Of a DNA stretch of 64,000 nucleotides, positions 1-9,005 are shown piece after piece. A program made the position numbers and the translations under genes. This DNA comes from Deltaproteobacteria bacterium (lineage in GTDB: Bacteria; Acidobacteriota; Thermoanaerobaculia; Multivoradales; JAHZIX01): positions 62,001 to 126,000 of the forward strand of contig JAHZIX010000052.1 in the NCBI GenBank assembly GCA_022601195.1, read 5' to 3'. The notes beneath the pieces were generated by a model that saw only the letters and a program-made list of their open reading frames with translations, did not search any database and was not told where the DNA came from. Positions within the stretch are counted from its first letter, which is position 1; each line of letters starts with the position of its first letter.

Positions 1-1
1 A

Positions 2-1087
2 CAAGAACGCAGCTTGGTCACGGGACTTCTAGAGATCCGGCGAGGCCGCCTCGATACCGCTATGACGAACCTGGCTTCTCTGGTCAAGGAGCAGCCGGAC
101 TTTCGATTGGCCAAACTGGTGTATGCCGACCTTCTCATGGTCAAGGCAGGGCGCTTTCATGGCTTTGGCAACGGCGGCCCCCGGGAGCTCGTCAGTGACC
201 TTCGCCACGAAGCACAGGTCCGCCTACAGCGGTACATGGAGACTCCTCCGCCTGCCTCCATGCCCTCCAACATCATTCGACTACCAGAAGATATCGAGGC
301 GGCTCTGGTTTTCGATGTGGACGGCCACCGCCTCTATATCGTTGGTCAGCAGCAAGGATCTCTGGTGCGAAGTGACGACTTCTACACCTCCATCGGCAAG
401 GGAGGCATCGAGAAACAGGTAGAGGGAGACGAGAAGACCCCCCTGGGGGTCTACCACGTCGCCTCCTACCGATCTGCAAACAGTCTTCCGGATCTCTACG
501 GAGCGGGAGCTTTTCCCATCAGCTACCCCAATAATTGGGATCGCCAGATGGGGCGAACCGGTAGCGGTATTTGGATACACGGCACGGAGTCCAACACCTT
601 CAGTCGCCCCCCTCTCTCGAGCCGGGGATGTCTGACCCTCAGCAACCAGGACTTCGTAGAGCTACGAGAGGATGTCCGGGTAGGGCGCACTCCGGTCATC
701 GTCAGCAGCGGCCTCCAGTGGTCCTCCAGCGAAGAGTTAGAGAACGCCAGACTTTCCATTACCTCTGCCCTGGAGTCCTGGAGACTCGACTGGGAAAGCC
801 TCGACACGGAGCGATACCTTTCTCACTACTCCCGGACCTTTCGCAGTCGAAGCAGCAGGTTCCCTCAATTTGCTGCCCACAAGAGGAGAGTCAACCGGAG
901 CAAGACCTTTGTTCAAGTTGACTTGAGCCAAGTTGGGATCTATCGCTATCCCGGGGAAGAAGAGACGATCCTGGTGGAGTTTCTTCAGGACTATAAGAGC
1001 TCAAACTTGAACGCGCAGCGCCGCAAGCATCAGTACTGGCGGCAAGAGGAAGGGGTCTGGAAAATCATCTTTGAGGGTGGCGCCTAG
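2..1087 (+). CDS. L,D-transpeptidase (YkuD) with C-terminal NTF2-like domain, 5' partial
   Basis: The frame is open to the left edge, so the gene begins outside the window. The visible part starts with a TPR-like helical stretch. A YkuD domain follows, with the signature IHGT...SSRGCLTL: the His and the Cys of the SxGC motif are the expected catalytic pair. The last 110 residues, starting near ALESWRLDWES, look like an NTF2/SnoaL fold often fused to periplasmic transpeptidases. By family knowledge it would make 3-3 peptidoglycan crosslinks or anchor proteins to the wall in the periplasm. The N-terminal export signal is not visible. It converges with the minus-strand M14 peptidase 6 bp downstream. 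Confidence 0.88.
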   Translation, partial: QERSLVTGLLEIRRGRLDTAMTNLASLVKEQPDFRLAKLVYADLLMVKAGRFHGFGNGGPRELVSDLRHEAQVRLQRYMETPPPASMPSNIIRLPEDIEAALVFDVDGHRLYIVGQQQGSLVRSDDFYTSIGKGGIEKQVEGDEKTPLGVYHVASYRSANSLPDLYGAGAFPISYPNNWDRQMGRTGSGIWIHGTESNTFSRPPLSSRGCLTLSNQDFVELREDVRVGRTPVIVSSGLQWSSSEELENARLSITSALESWRLDWESLDTERYLSHYSRTFRSRSSRFPQFAAHKRRVNRSKTFVQVDLSQVGIYRYPGEEETILVEFLQDYKSSNLNAQRRKHQYWRQEEGVWKIIFEGGA

Positions 1088-1093
1088 AAAACG

Positions 1094-2017
1094 TCACCTA
1101 GCGAGTCTTTCCGGTTGGCGCAGCTCTGAGAGATGCTTCCTGATCCACCTCACCAGATCGACCCAAATCGCACTGCTTTCCTCACGACTTGGTAGCGAAA
1201 CCGCACTGGGTAATTCGAGAGTCACCACCGGAAGTCCGTTGTGAACACCCGCGTAGCGGCCCAAAGATCCGGGGTAGGTCCCTAGGAGCTTCAAATGGAG
1301 AGATCCCAACCGGTGTGGTGGGTCCTGGGGATCATCGAAATCCAAGATGTTGTGAGGAGCGTGAACGGAAACGATGACATCTGGACGAAAGCGGTCGATT
1401 TCCTCAGCGAGCCAGCGACTCTCGGGCTCACTCAAAGGGTCTGGACCTGGGTATCGGCGAGGATTGCGGCTGGTGCGCCGGACCCAATAGTCCCGGGTAG
1501 CTTCATGCCAGTCCGGACTCGGAAAGTTCCGGTTCAAATCGACACCGTTCTCGTTCATTCGTCGAGAAACGCCGCGCAATAGTCCGTCCGGGTTCAAGAC
1601 CGGGACGATCCGCCAGTGGAAGAGGCCCGAATGATGACGATCTAGGGTCGACATCCACCGAAAGACAATGCTGGTCGAAGAGTACTCATCTCCATGAATC
1701 CCTCCTACCAGAAGGACTCGCCCCATGGGCTCCCGAGTTGCCAGCGGTGGGAATTCCCGCACCAGAATCGGTATCCCTTTGACGGATGTAGCCTCGGATA
1801 GGTGCAGCCCGGAGCTAGTGCAATCCCGTTCCGAAACGCTATCTAGTTTCTCGGCCAACCGGGAACAAGTATTTTGGAAGCTCTGGACCGACTCCTCCGA
1901 GAGACGAAGAAGGGGAGCACGAAAGGCCGCAGCTTCCCAGGCGGGGACCAGGGTCAAACCCACCAAGATGACTCCCACGGAACACCCCCGAACACACCTC
2001 ATTCCACTCGCTCCCAT
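1094..2017 (-). CDS. M14-family zinc carboxypeptidase, MpaA-like, exported
   Basis: 307 aa with an N-terminal hydrophobic signal sequence (about residues 10-32). The zinc motif HGDE (H108, E111) is followed by the substrate-binding stretch DLNRNFP, a third ligand in VHAPH and a glutamate in TLELPSA, where M14 enzymes place the general base. The closest functional model is murein peptide amidase MpaA, which cleaves the gamma-D-glutamyl-diaminopimelate bond of muropeptides. The signal peptide here suggests action outside the cytoplasm, unlike MpaA. The neighbouring transpeptidase supports a wall-remodelling role. Substrate is inferred. Confidence 0.82.
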   Translation of the reverse strand: MGASGMRCVRGCSVGVILVGLTLVPAWEAAAFRAPLLRLSEESVQSFQNTCSRLAEKLDSVSERDCTSSGLHLSEATSVKGIPILVREFPPLATREPMGRVLLVGGIHGDEYSSTSIVFRWMSTLDRHHSGLFHWRIVPVLNPDGLLRGVSRRMNENGVDLNRNFPSPDWHEATRDYWVRRTSRNPRRYPGPDPLSEPESRWLAEEIDRFRPDVIVSVHAPHNILDFDDPQDPPHRLGSLHLKLLGTYPGSLGRYAGVHNGLPVVTLELPSAVSLPSREESSAIWVDLVRWIRKHLSELRQPERLAR

Positions 2018-2214
2018 GAGCCAGAGAGTACCAAAACCAAGCCTTCAGAGAGAAGAGTCGTGTCTTAGATTGAAATGAGAGGAGTCTGAAAACAAGGCCC
2101 CATTCTGCCTAGAGACCCAGTTGGTTTCGTCCAGAAAACAACCCTCAGGAACCTCGTACCGCCCGTCCGACCATGGGCGACTGATTCCTAACTGATTCCT
2201 AGATCTATTTGCGT

Positions 2215-2871
2215 TCAGGCTTCTTCGTCACCGTGCCGGATCCGGTCGTAGGGTTGCACGACGGAGGAGGCGATGTTGCTGAGATGGGCGCCGGTGCGCC
2301 GCAGAATGCGCGCCGCACCGCTATAGACCACTGCCATGTCTGCGCTCTGACTACTGGATGCCAGATCTCTCACTAGATCCTTCAGCTGCTGCTTGCAAGC
2401 CGCTGCCTCCGCAACCACCTCTCGCCCCTTGTCCGGTGATTCCTCTTGAAAAGCCTCGCTACACAAGTCGAACAAAGGCCTTATTCGCCCGGCGATCTTC
2501 TTGAGTCGATCGGCAAATTCCCCACCCCGCGAGCTGCCCGCCAATGGGATCAGCTCGGCAAGGCCACGAGCAGAGTCGCCAATCCGCTCCGCATCTTGCA
2601 CCATGCTGACCAACACCAGAGACGCCACCAGATCCTGCTGCGGATTGAAGCTGAGATGCTCCAGAACACTTCGGCGTACCATGCGTTCGCTGTTGTCCAC
2701 AGAATCATCCATCTGTTCGAGATCTACCGAGAGCTCCTGGTTGTCTAGGAGAGACGCCAAGGAATAATCCAGCATCTTTCCGGATTGCTCGAGCATGTCA
2801 CGGACGTCATTGAAGGCCGCATCGATGAGGGTCGAGGACGATGGTTCTAGGCCGAGGAGTTTCTTAAGCAT
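2215..2871 (-). CDS. PhoU-domain protein
   Basis: 218 aa, helical, with two PhoU-like repeats: LEQMDDSVDNSERMVRRSV and VSMVQDAERIGDSARGLAEL show the E/DxxxD and DAERIGD patterns that line metal sites in PhoU. It is the downstream partner of the Na/Pi symporter gene, 9 bp away on the same strand. Such pairs (a stand-alone PhoU after an NptA-type carrier) are common, and the PhoU protein is thought to restrain phosphate uptake. No DNA-binding domain is seen. Confidence 0.85.
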   Translation of the reverse strand: MLKKLLGLEPSSSTLIDAAFNDVRDMLEQSGKMLDYSLASLLDNQELSVDLEQMDDSVDNSERMVRRSVLEHLSFNPQQDLVASLVLVSMVQDAERIGDSARGLAELIPLAGSSRGGEFADRLKKIAGRIRPLFDLCSEAFQEESPDKGREVVAEAAACKQQLKDLVRDLASSSQSADMAVVYSGAARILRRTGAHLSNIASSVVQPYDRIRHGDEEA

Positions 2872-2880
2872 GATTGGTCT

Positions 2881-4122
2881 CTACCTTCTCGGTGCAGTCG
2901 TCAAGGCACCAACAAAATTCACCGCAGGGGCCGGGGAGTCGATGACAGTCGGAGCTGTCACCGGAGGCACCTCAGGGACTTCTCTTTTCTCACCTCCCGT
3001 GAACAGCAACATAGAGGCTGGGAGGCCGAAAAACATCACTAATATATAGACCCCGGCCAAGACTCGACTTCGAACGGCCAGATTCCCCATCGCCCGAGCC
3101 AGAGTCAGAGGAATAGCTCGTAGAAACGGTACCGGATAGATCAAGAGCGTTCCGGTCAGGTTGAAGAAAAGATGAGAAAGGGCAACGGTGATTGCTGCTG
3201 GATTCCCAGTGGCTAGCGCCGCTAACAATGCGGTCACGGTGGTGCCGATGTTGGCTCCGATGGTGAACGGAAAAAGCCTCTCGAGGGTCACCACTCCTGC
3301 TCCCACCAGGGGGATGACCACAGATGTTGTGATGGAGCTACTTTGCACCATCACCGTCATGACAGCACCGGCCACCAGAGCGGAAAAGGCAGATCTGAAG
3401 AGGGTCCGGTTGAGTAACCTCTCCGCTCGCCCAGTAAAGACCTGCTTGAGCACCACGACCAGAAAGCGCAGCGCAAAGATCATCGCCAAGATGCCTAGGA
3501 TCAGCACCAAGACGCCGGATTTTCCCACTCCATCCCGGATGCCTTCCGCCACAGGTCGAACGATCGCTTTGAGGGGGTTGAAGAGCTTTCCTCCCCCACT
3601 GCCAATCAACACCTCCGTCGCCGCTTCCGCCGAATGCCTCAAAAAACCCGTCACGATCTCCAGAGGAAGCAGGATCAGCACACTCATCCAGTTAAAGAAA
3701 TCGTGGAGAGTCGCACCGGCAAAAGCTCTTCGAAATTCCTCCGGCCGGGTCACGTGGGCCAGAGAGACCAAGGTATTGGTCACCGAGGTGCCGATATTGG
3801 CCCCCATGATCATGGGGATGGCTCCCTGAATATTGAGAGCGCCAGCAGCGACCAACCCAACGATCATCGAAGTGGTGGTGGAAGAACTCTGGACGAGGCT
3901 GGTGGCCAGAATCCCGAAGAGGAGACCCACAAAGGGGTTTGCAGTCGTGGCGATAAGCTGCTCCGCAAAGCCTTTGCCAAACAGCTTGAAGGCTAGGCCC
4001 ATCAGGTCCAGACCGACCAGGAAACAGTAGAGCAAACCGAGTAAGATCGCGACACGGCGAAAAGACGCCCAGGGGCTCGCGCTGGAAGTACTCTCACTAG
4101 AGGGGCGAAGTTGTTGATTCAT
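2881..4122 (-). CDS. Na+/phosphate symporter family protein (NptA/PF02690 type)
   Basis: About 413 aa, polytopic. Two inverted copies of the family repeat carry the QSSS signature: SLVQSSSTTTSMIVG in the first half and VMVQSSSITTSVVIP in the second. Each is followed by GANIGT(S/T)VT, the family's substrate and ion site. It imports phosphate with sodium across the inner membrane. I place the start at 4122 (MNQQLRPSS); the open frame continues to 4233 but that extension is hydrophilic and overlaps the divergent arsC leader. It likely forms one transcript with the phoU-like gene. Confidence 0.88.
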   Translation of the reverse strand: MNQQLRPSSESTSSASPWASFRRVAILLGLLYCFLVGLDLMGLAFKLFGKGFAEQLIATTANPFVGLLFGILATSLVQSSSTTTSMIVGLVAAGALNIQGAIPMIMGANIGTSVTNTLVSLAHVTRPEEFRRAFAGATLHDFFNWMSVLILLPLEIVTGFLRHSAEAATEVLIGSGGGKLFNPLKAIVRPVAEGIRDGVGKSGVLVLILGILAMIFALRFLVVVLKQVFTGRAERLLNRTLFRSAFSALVAGAVMTVMVQSSSITTSVVIPLVGAGVVTLERLFPFTIGANIGTTVTALLAALATGNPAAITVALSHLFFNLTGTLLIYPVPFLRAIPLTLARAMGNLAVRSRVLAGVYILVMFFGLPASMLLFTGGEKREVPEVPPVTAPTVIDSPAPAVNFVGALTTAPRR

Positions 4123-4217
4123 TGTTCGTCGAACGTAACATGAATGAGAATAATTTCCAGCCCCTTTTGGGTCCAAAAAACGACCCCAGGTCGTTCCGAA
4201 CGAAAAGGAGTCCCGCT

Positions 4218-4745
4218 GTGGAAACTCGAGCACCTCTGAAAATTCTCTTCCTTTGTACCGGTAACTCAGCCCGCAGCATTCTCGGCGAATTCCTGCTGCG
4301 AGACCTAGGTGGTGGACGCTTCGACACCTTTAGTGCAGGGGCCGCGCCAACCGGCCAGGTGCACCCTCTCGCTGTGGAGGTATTGGCCCAGGATTATGGC
4401 CTCGAGACTCCCGAAGCCCGCAGCAAGTCTCTTACCGAGCTCGAGGGTGTCGTTTTCGACCTGGTCTTTACCGTTTGTGACAACGCCCGGGAGAGTTGTC
4501 CTCTCTGGCCCCATGGCACTCGAGTCGTGCATTGGGGGTTTCCGGACCCAGCGGCAGCAGCCGGTAGCCTAGACCTGCAGCGCCAGGCCTTTCGAAACGT
4601 AGCCAGAGAGCTCCAGCGAAGACTCCGGCTGCTTTGTAGCCGCCCCCTGGAGGACCTGGAGCCGGAGGATCTCGAGAGCTGGGCATCGAGCTTGTCGACT
4701 CCCCATCGCCATCAAACCACGGCCAACCTGGAGCAACAGTCATGA
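4218..4745 (+). CDS. arsC: Arsenate reductase, low-molecular-weight phosphatase fold
   Basis: 175 aa from a GTG at 4218, preceded by AAAGGAG seven bases upstream; the longer frame from 4122 would overlap the divergent symporter start. The P-loop CTGNSARS (C13-R19) and two further cysteines, VCDNARESC (C87, C94), match thioredoxin-coupled ArsC, where the three cysteines relay a disulfide during reduction of arsenate to arsenite. It sits divergent to a phosphate carrier, which is the usual entry route of arsenate. No ArsR repressor or arsenite pump is in the window. The stop overlaps the next gene by ATGA. Confidence 0.88.
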   Translation: METRAPLKILFLCTGNSARSILGEFLLRDLGGGRFDTFSAGAAPTGQVHPLAVEVLAQDYGLETPEARSKSLTELEGVVFDLVFTVCDNARESCPLWPHGTRVVHWGFPDPAAAAGSLDLQRQAFRNVARELQRRLRLLCSRPLEDLEPEDLESWASSLSTPHRHQTTANLEQQS

Positions 4746-6841
4746 GAAGAATCACCACGGGTATCGTGGCGACGGTAACCCTAGTGGGGCACCTCGGCTG
4801 TGCCCCCTCTCCAACGCCTTCGGACTCTTCACCGGCTGAATTCCGGGAAATCGCCAATGCACAGGAAATCGCGGTTGCACAGGAAATTGCCAGCGCGGAA
4901 GATCAACGACTTCCAGCCTCCGAGATTCTTCTTTCAGCCCTGTCCGGTGGAGAGAGCGAAGAACGGGTGCGCGCCGCTCTGGCCATGGGGAGGATTCAAT
5001 CCCCCTCCTATCAGGAAGCCCTCGCTGCCGCGACCGAAGATCCGGATCGAGAAGTGCGCGCCAGCGCCTTTTTCGCTTTGGGTCAAATGGGCCTTGCAGA
5101 GGGTGTCGAGGCCAACCCGGAAGCCCTCCGCGCCGTGCGGGAAGGACTGAGTCAACCGGACCCGGAGATGCTCTCTTTGGCTGTCGAGGCCTGGGGGAAA
5201 TTGGCCCCTCCGGAAGGTGCTCCGGTTCTGCTCCCACTGCTCACCCACCCCGAGGCGATGGTTCGTGCAGAGACGGTGACGGCCCTGTTTCGGCAACGGT
5301 TCGCCCCCGTCTGGCGGCAGCAAACCTCTACACCTCCCGAGCTTCCCGATAGCGCCCGGGAGGCCTTAGCTCGAGCCCTTGGAGATCCCGCCCCGGAAGT
5401 TCGCCGCGCCGCTGCCCATGCCTTTTCCCGGTATGGAGAGAGTGAAGCCATCGAAGGGCTAACCCGTCTGCTCCAAGACCCCGATGAATGGACTCGCGTC
5501 TTCGCAGCTCGCGGCCTGGCCCGTAGCGGAGAGGTGGATTCGGAGAAGGAGAGCAAAGAAGCCATCGGAGCCTCAGGGACAGCCTTGGTCACGGCCCCCC
5601 TCCTGGCGGCCCTCAAGGACCCGGCCCCTTCGGTGCGTTCCGAGGTCGTGCGAGCCATGACAGCTCTGGGCCTGGCAACCCATTTGCCCGCTTCTCTAGC
5701 CACAGACTCCTCTGTCCAGGTCCGCAAATCCTATGTAGATGGCATGGGCTCCCTAGATTCCACAGACACCTTGCAGGCTCTTCGAGAGTTGAGTCAGGAC
5801 CCGTCGACGACGGTTCGAGCCGCTTCTTTGGAAGCCCTGGCTCGTCGCCTTGGCAGCGCCTTCAAGGAGGACCTCACCCGCTATCTCAACAACGACAGCT
5901 GGATTCTCCGAGCCCAAGCAGCACGCAGCCTGGAGCACCTGGACCCTGTTGAGCTACCACTTCTCGACGCCGCCCTGGCTGACTCGGACAGTCGGGTAAA
6001 GGCCGCAGCCCTCGAAGCACTGGAAGCCCTGCCCGAAGATCCAGCCCTGACCGAGAGAATTGCCTCGCTCCTGCCGTCGGAGGATTCCGCCGTCCGGGGC
6101 ACAGCTGTAGATGCCCTCGAGCAACGGCGGCACGAGGAGAAGCTACCCTGGCTCGAAGCAACCTATGAGAGCTCGCCGGGCGTCGACTGGGTGGAGATTC
6201 GGGAGAGTGTGGTCCGGGCTCTAGCCGAGACCGACGGTTCCCAGGACCTCTTGTTCCAAATCGCCCAGGACGATCCCGCCGTCAGCGTCCGCAGTCGAGC
6301 TCGAACCACCCTGGAGACCCTGGGTAGCAAGTTGCCGGAAGAATCCACCGGACCTCCGGAACCAAACACCACGGGAAGCGAAGCGGAACATGGGTTTCGG
6401 GACCAGCTCTTGGCGAAAAATCCTACGGTGCTCTTGGAGACATCCAAAGGAGCTCTCGAGATCGAAGTCTTCGCAGATCGAGCTCCCCTTCACGCGGCTA
6501 GCTTTGTCAACCTCGTAGATCGTGGCTTCTACGATGGTTTGATTTGGCATCGCGTCGTCCCCAACTTCGTCATTCAAGGAGGCGACCCCCATGGCAATGG
6601 CTGGGGAGGCCCAGGGTACTCCCTGCGGGACGAGATTCATCGCTATCGGTTCCAGCGGGGCAGCGTCGGCATGCCCAAGGCTGGCAAAGACACGGGAGGC
6701 TGCCAGATTTTCATCTGCCACCTCCCCACCCCTCATTTGGACGGCAACTACACCATCTTCGGCCAAGTGACCTCCGGCCTCGAAGTCATCGATGCGATCG
6801 AGGTCGGAGACCTCATCGAACGAGCGACTGTGAAAAATTAA
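4742..6841 (+). CDS. HEAT-repeat lipoprotein with C-terminal cyclophilin-type peptidyl-prolyl isomerase
   Basis: 699 aa. A lipobox (HLGC, Cys about residue 20) ends the signal peptide. Residues about 60-540 form a long run of HEAT/PBS-type repeats (VRAALAMGRI, VRRAAAHAFSRYG, VRSEVVRAMTALG and others). The last 150 residues are a complete cyclophilin domain: FADRAPLHAASFVNLV, FYDGLIWHRVVPNFVIQGGD, then GSVGMPKAGKDTGGCQIFI. The catalytic arginine position is HRVVPNFVIQGG, as in bacterial PpiA/B. The likely role is protein folding at the periplasmic face, with the HEAT solenoid as a client or partner platform. It is translationally coupled to arsC. Confidence 0.88.
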   Translation: MRRITTGIVATVTLVGHLGCAPSPTPSDSSPAEFREIANAQEIAVAQEIASAEDQRLPASEILLSALSGGESEERVRAALAMGRIQSPSYQEALAAATEDPDREVRASAFFALGQMGLAEGVEANPEALRAVREGLSQPDPEMLSLAVEAWGKLAPPEGAPVLLPLLTHPEAMVRAETVTALFRQRFAPVWRQQTSTPPELPDSAREALARALGDPAPEVRRAAAHAFSRYGESEAIEGLTRLLQDPDEWTRVFAARGLARSGEVDSEKESKEAIGASGTALVTAPLLAALKDPAPSVRSEVVRAMTALGLATHLPASLATDSSVQVRKSYVDGMGSLDSTDTLQALRELSQDPSTTVRAASLEALARRLGSAFKEDLTRYLNNDSWILRAQAARSLEHLDPVELPLLDAALADSDSRVKAAALEALEALPEDPALTERIASLLPSEDSAVRGTAVDALEQRRHEEKLPWLEATYESSPGVDWVEIRESVVRALAETDGSQDLLFQIAQDDPAVSVRSRARTTLETLGSKLPEESTGPPEPNTTGSEAEHGFRDQLLAKNPTVLLETSKGALEIEVFADRAPLHAASFVNLVDRGFYDGLIWHRVVPNFVIQGGDPHGNGWGGPGYSLRDEIHRYRFQRGSVGMPKAGKDTGGCQIFICHLPTPHLDGNYTIFGQVTSGLEVIDAIEVGDLIERATVKN

Positions 6842-6948
6842 ATCGTAGGCAGATGAGCCGAGAGACGAGCCCCCCGGGGTGACCTGCTCCCGTCTCCGGG
6901 CCCGGGAAGCCTGCGGTAGATCGGCAAAACGCAGGAACCAGCCGCGGA

Positions 6949-6993
6949 GGCGTACTCCGGTACGCCGCACAAGCCGAGAGACGAGTACTCGGC
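6949..6993. terminator. Two adjacent hairpins between convergent genes
   Basis: GGCGTAC-TCCG-GTACGCC (6949-6966) is a perfect 7-bp stem with a 4-nt loop. It is followed by GCCGAG...CTCGGC (6973-6978 with 6988-6993). No clear U-run follows on either strand, so a bidirectional, Rho-assisted end between the plus-strand cyclophilin gene and the minus-strand MutS-like gene is inferred. The 14-bp sequence AGCCGAGAGACGAG occurs both here (6972) and at 6856. Confidence 0.4.
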
Positions 6994-7018
6994 GAGATGA
7001 CGTGCGATCCCCGCGCCC

Positions 7019-8881
7019 CTAGGTTTCATCGAGCCCGACCAACGCCAGAAGCCGCAAAGCATTGGTAGTCGTGGCGACTCCAGGGCGGGCTTTGTAATCA
7101 AAAGTCATCACCGCTCCTTCCGAATCGGGAGCATGGACTGTTTCGCGAAAATGGATGGGTTGAGCAGCCTGGTCCAGACCGGGCAAATTGGCCAGTTCCA
7201 AATCATGGGTCGAAACAGCTCCGATGGCGCCTTTGGCGAGAAGATGGGAGAGCACTTTCTGTACTGCGATCTGCCGTTCCCGCGAATTGGTTCCTCGCAA
7301 CACTTCATCGAGCAGGTAAAAGAGTCGACGCTCCTGAGAGCCCTCCAGGTCATCAGCGCTGTCGACCACCATTTTCAGGCGCTTGAGCTCCGCCATGAAG
7401 AAGGAAGTGCCCTCCTCCAAGGAATCCTCTACCTGAATGCTAGTCGCCAACCTCAGCGGTGGCAGCTGAAAAAACGAAGCGCACACCGGCCCCCCGGCTT
7501 GAGCCAAGACGATGTTGACTCCGAGAGACCGGAGCAAAGTACTCTTCCCGGACATATTCGATCCGGTGACGAGAAGGAAGCTCCCGCTCGGGCCTACTTC
7601 TACATCGTTCGTCACCCGTTGAGTAGACGAGAGTAAGGGGTGGCCAAGATCCTTGGCCACCACCGTCGTTCCCTCCTGAGAGACGATTTCCGGAAAAGTC
7701 CAGTCCGGGTTATCGAAGGCCAGGCCACCCAAGGCGCCTAAGGCTTCGACGTCTCCCAGCACCCGAAGCCAATGCCGAATATGATTGCCCGCTCTCAGCT
7801 GCCACTTCTCGATCTTCTCTAAGACATGAAAATCCCACAGGAGGATCCCTTGCGGTACGAAATGGAAACTCGACAGACGGGTATCGGAGGCTTCCACAAG
7901 CCGGTGCAGACGCTTCATCTCCTGGTGCACGGACAGGCCAGTGGCCTCTAGGGTCTCCACCAGCTCTTTCAACCGCGGGCTTTCGAACCGGCGTCCCTCC
8001 AGTATCTCGAAGATCGCTCCGTAAGCCGCGAACTGGCCTTCTCTTGCGGAAGCTTGGGCAAAAATGGGGTGAATCCAGCGCGCCGCGCCGTAGCCCACGA
8101 GAAGATTGATGAGCCAAAGCAGAAGCAAGGCTTGGATGGGTAGCTTTCCTAGACTGACCACTACCAGGAGCAACAGAGAAGCCGCGGTCAGGCCCCGCGC
8201 AAGCCATCTCAACCCAGTTCTTTTCCTCAACCAAACGGGGCCCTCCGCCCAGCGGAAAAAGAGCTCCGGATCCTGCTTTTCCTGCCCCATTTCCCAACCA
8301 GCTACTTCGAGAGCCTGACGAAGCTCCAGTAGAGGGGCCAACTCCCTGACCGATTCCTGGCGGGCACCGATTTCGTCGGCGCTGGCCTCCGAGCTGAGCC
8401 ATTGGCCGAGCCGCTTCCGGCCCGGTGGCGAAGAAGCTCCGCCGAGCAGATGAGCCAACGAAGCTCGTCCGAAAAGCCCCAGATCACGTGCGTAGGGGCA
8501 AGGAGGTTCGGATGGCGGCAAAGAGGGCACTGGGACTTGCTCCCAGCGCCTCTCCAGCCGCTGCAGGGCGCGATGATTCAGCAGCCGAAACCGCTCCCCC
8601 TGGTCTCGGCGCCGTAGGACTCCGTCATGGGCCACTACCAATGCCACGAAAACCCCAAAACACAGGACCGCCGCCAGGTACCAGAGCAGGTTGGGGGCAC
8701 CGGCTCGGAGGAGAATCATCAACAGGCATATGGCTCCGGCCCCAAACACCACAAAACGCGCCACCGAGAAGCGTTTCGAGCTCGCCTCGAGGGCCTGCAC
8801 CACCGCTGCAAAGCGCTCCTGTCTTTTCACATAGGCTTCGGTCGGGCCCTCGCTGCCAGCGATTTGAGATGGCTCGTTCAT
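7019..8881 (-). CDS. Membrane-associated MutS-family ATPase
   Basis: 620 aa. The C-terminal 200 residues hold the MutS ATPase: Walker A GSNMSGKST (around residue 440), Walker B YLLDEVLRGTN and the switch STHDLELA. The N-terminal half lacks the mismatch-recognition and connector domains of MutS and instead has two hydrophobic pairs, near residues 45-85 and 225-270, consistent with membrane anchoring. This matches the poorly studied membrane MutS-like family found in Bacteroidetes and other phyla, not the repair proteins MutS1 or MutS2. Its substrate is unknown. The start at 8881 is the first Met and overlaps an upstream plus-strand open frame that I do not believe. Confidence 0.8.
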   Translation of the reverse strand: MNEPSQIAGSEGPTEAYVKRQERFAAVVQALEASSKRFSVARFVVFGAGAICLLMILLRAGAPNLLWYLAAVLCFGVFVALVVAHDGVLRRRDQGERFRLLNHRALQRLERRWEQVPVPSLPPSEPPCPYARDLGLFGRASLAHLLGGASSPPGRKRLGQWLSSEASADEIGARQESVRELAPLLELRQALEVAGWEMGQEKQDPELFFRWAEGPVWLRKRTGLRWLARGLTAASLLLLVVVSLGKLPIQALLLLWLINLLVGYGAARWIHPIFAQASAREGQFAAYGAIFEILEGRRFESPRLKELVETLEATGLSVHQEMKRLHRLVEASDTRLSSFHFVPQGILLWDFHVLEKIEKWQLRAGNHIRHWLRVLGDVEALGALGGLAFDNPDWTFPEIVSQEGTTVVAKDLGHPLLSSTQRVTNDVEVGPSGSFLLVTGSNMSGKSTLLRSLGVNIVLAQAGGPVCASFFQLPPLRLATSIQVEDSLEEGTSFFMAELKRLKMVVDSADDLEGSQERRLFYLLDEVLRGTNSRERQIAVQKVLSHLLAKGAIGAVSTHDLELANLPGLDQAAQPIHFRETVHAPDSEGAVMTFDYKARPGVATTTNALRLLALVGLDET

Positions 8882-9005
8882 GAGAAAATTTCTCCGCTCC
8901 TCTTATCTACAGGTAGGTCCGCTATGGGTGTTCCGTCGTATCTTCTATGAGAGAGCCGAAGGAAACGGATTTCTATCGGCTTATTCAGGGAGCCCAATCT
9001 GCCCC

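Noticed and set aside
7019..8881. Mismatch repair MutS or MutS2
   Set aside because: No mismatch-recognition, connector or Smr domain; the N-terminal half has membrane helices.
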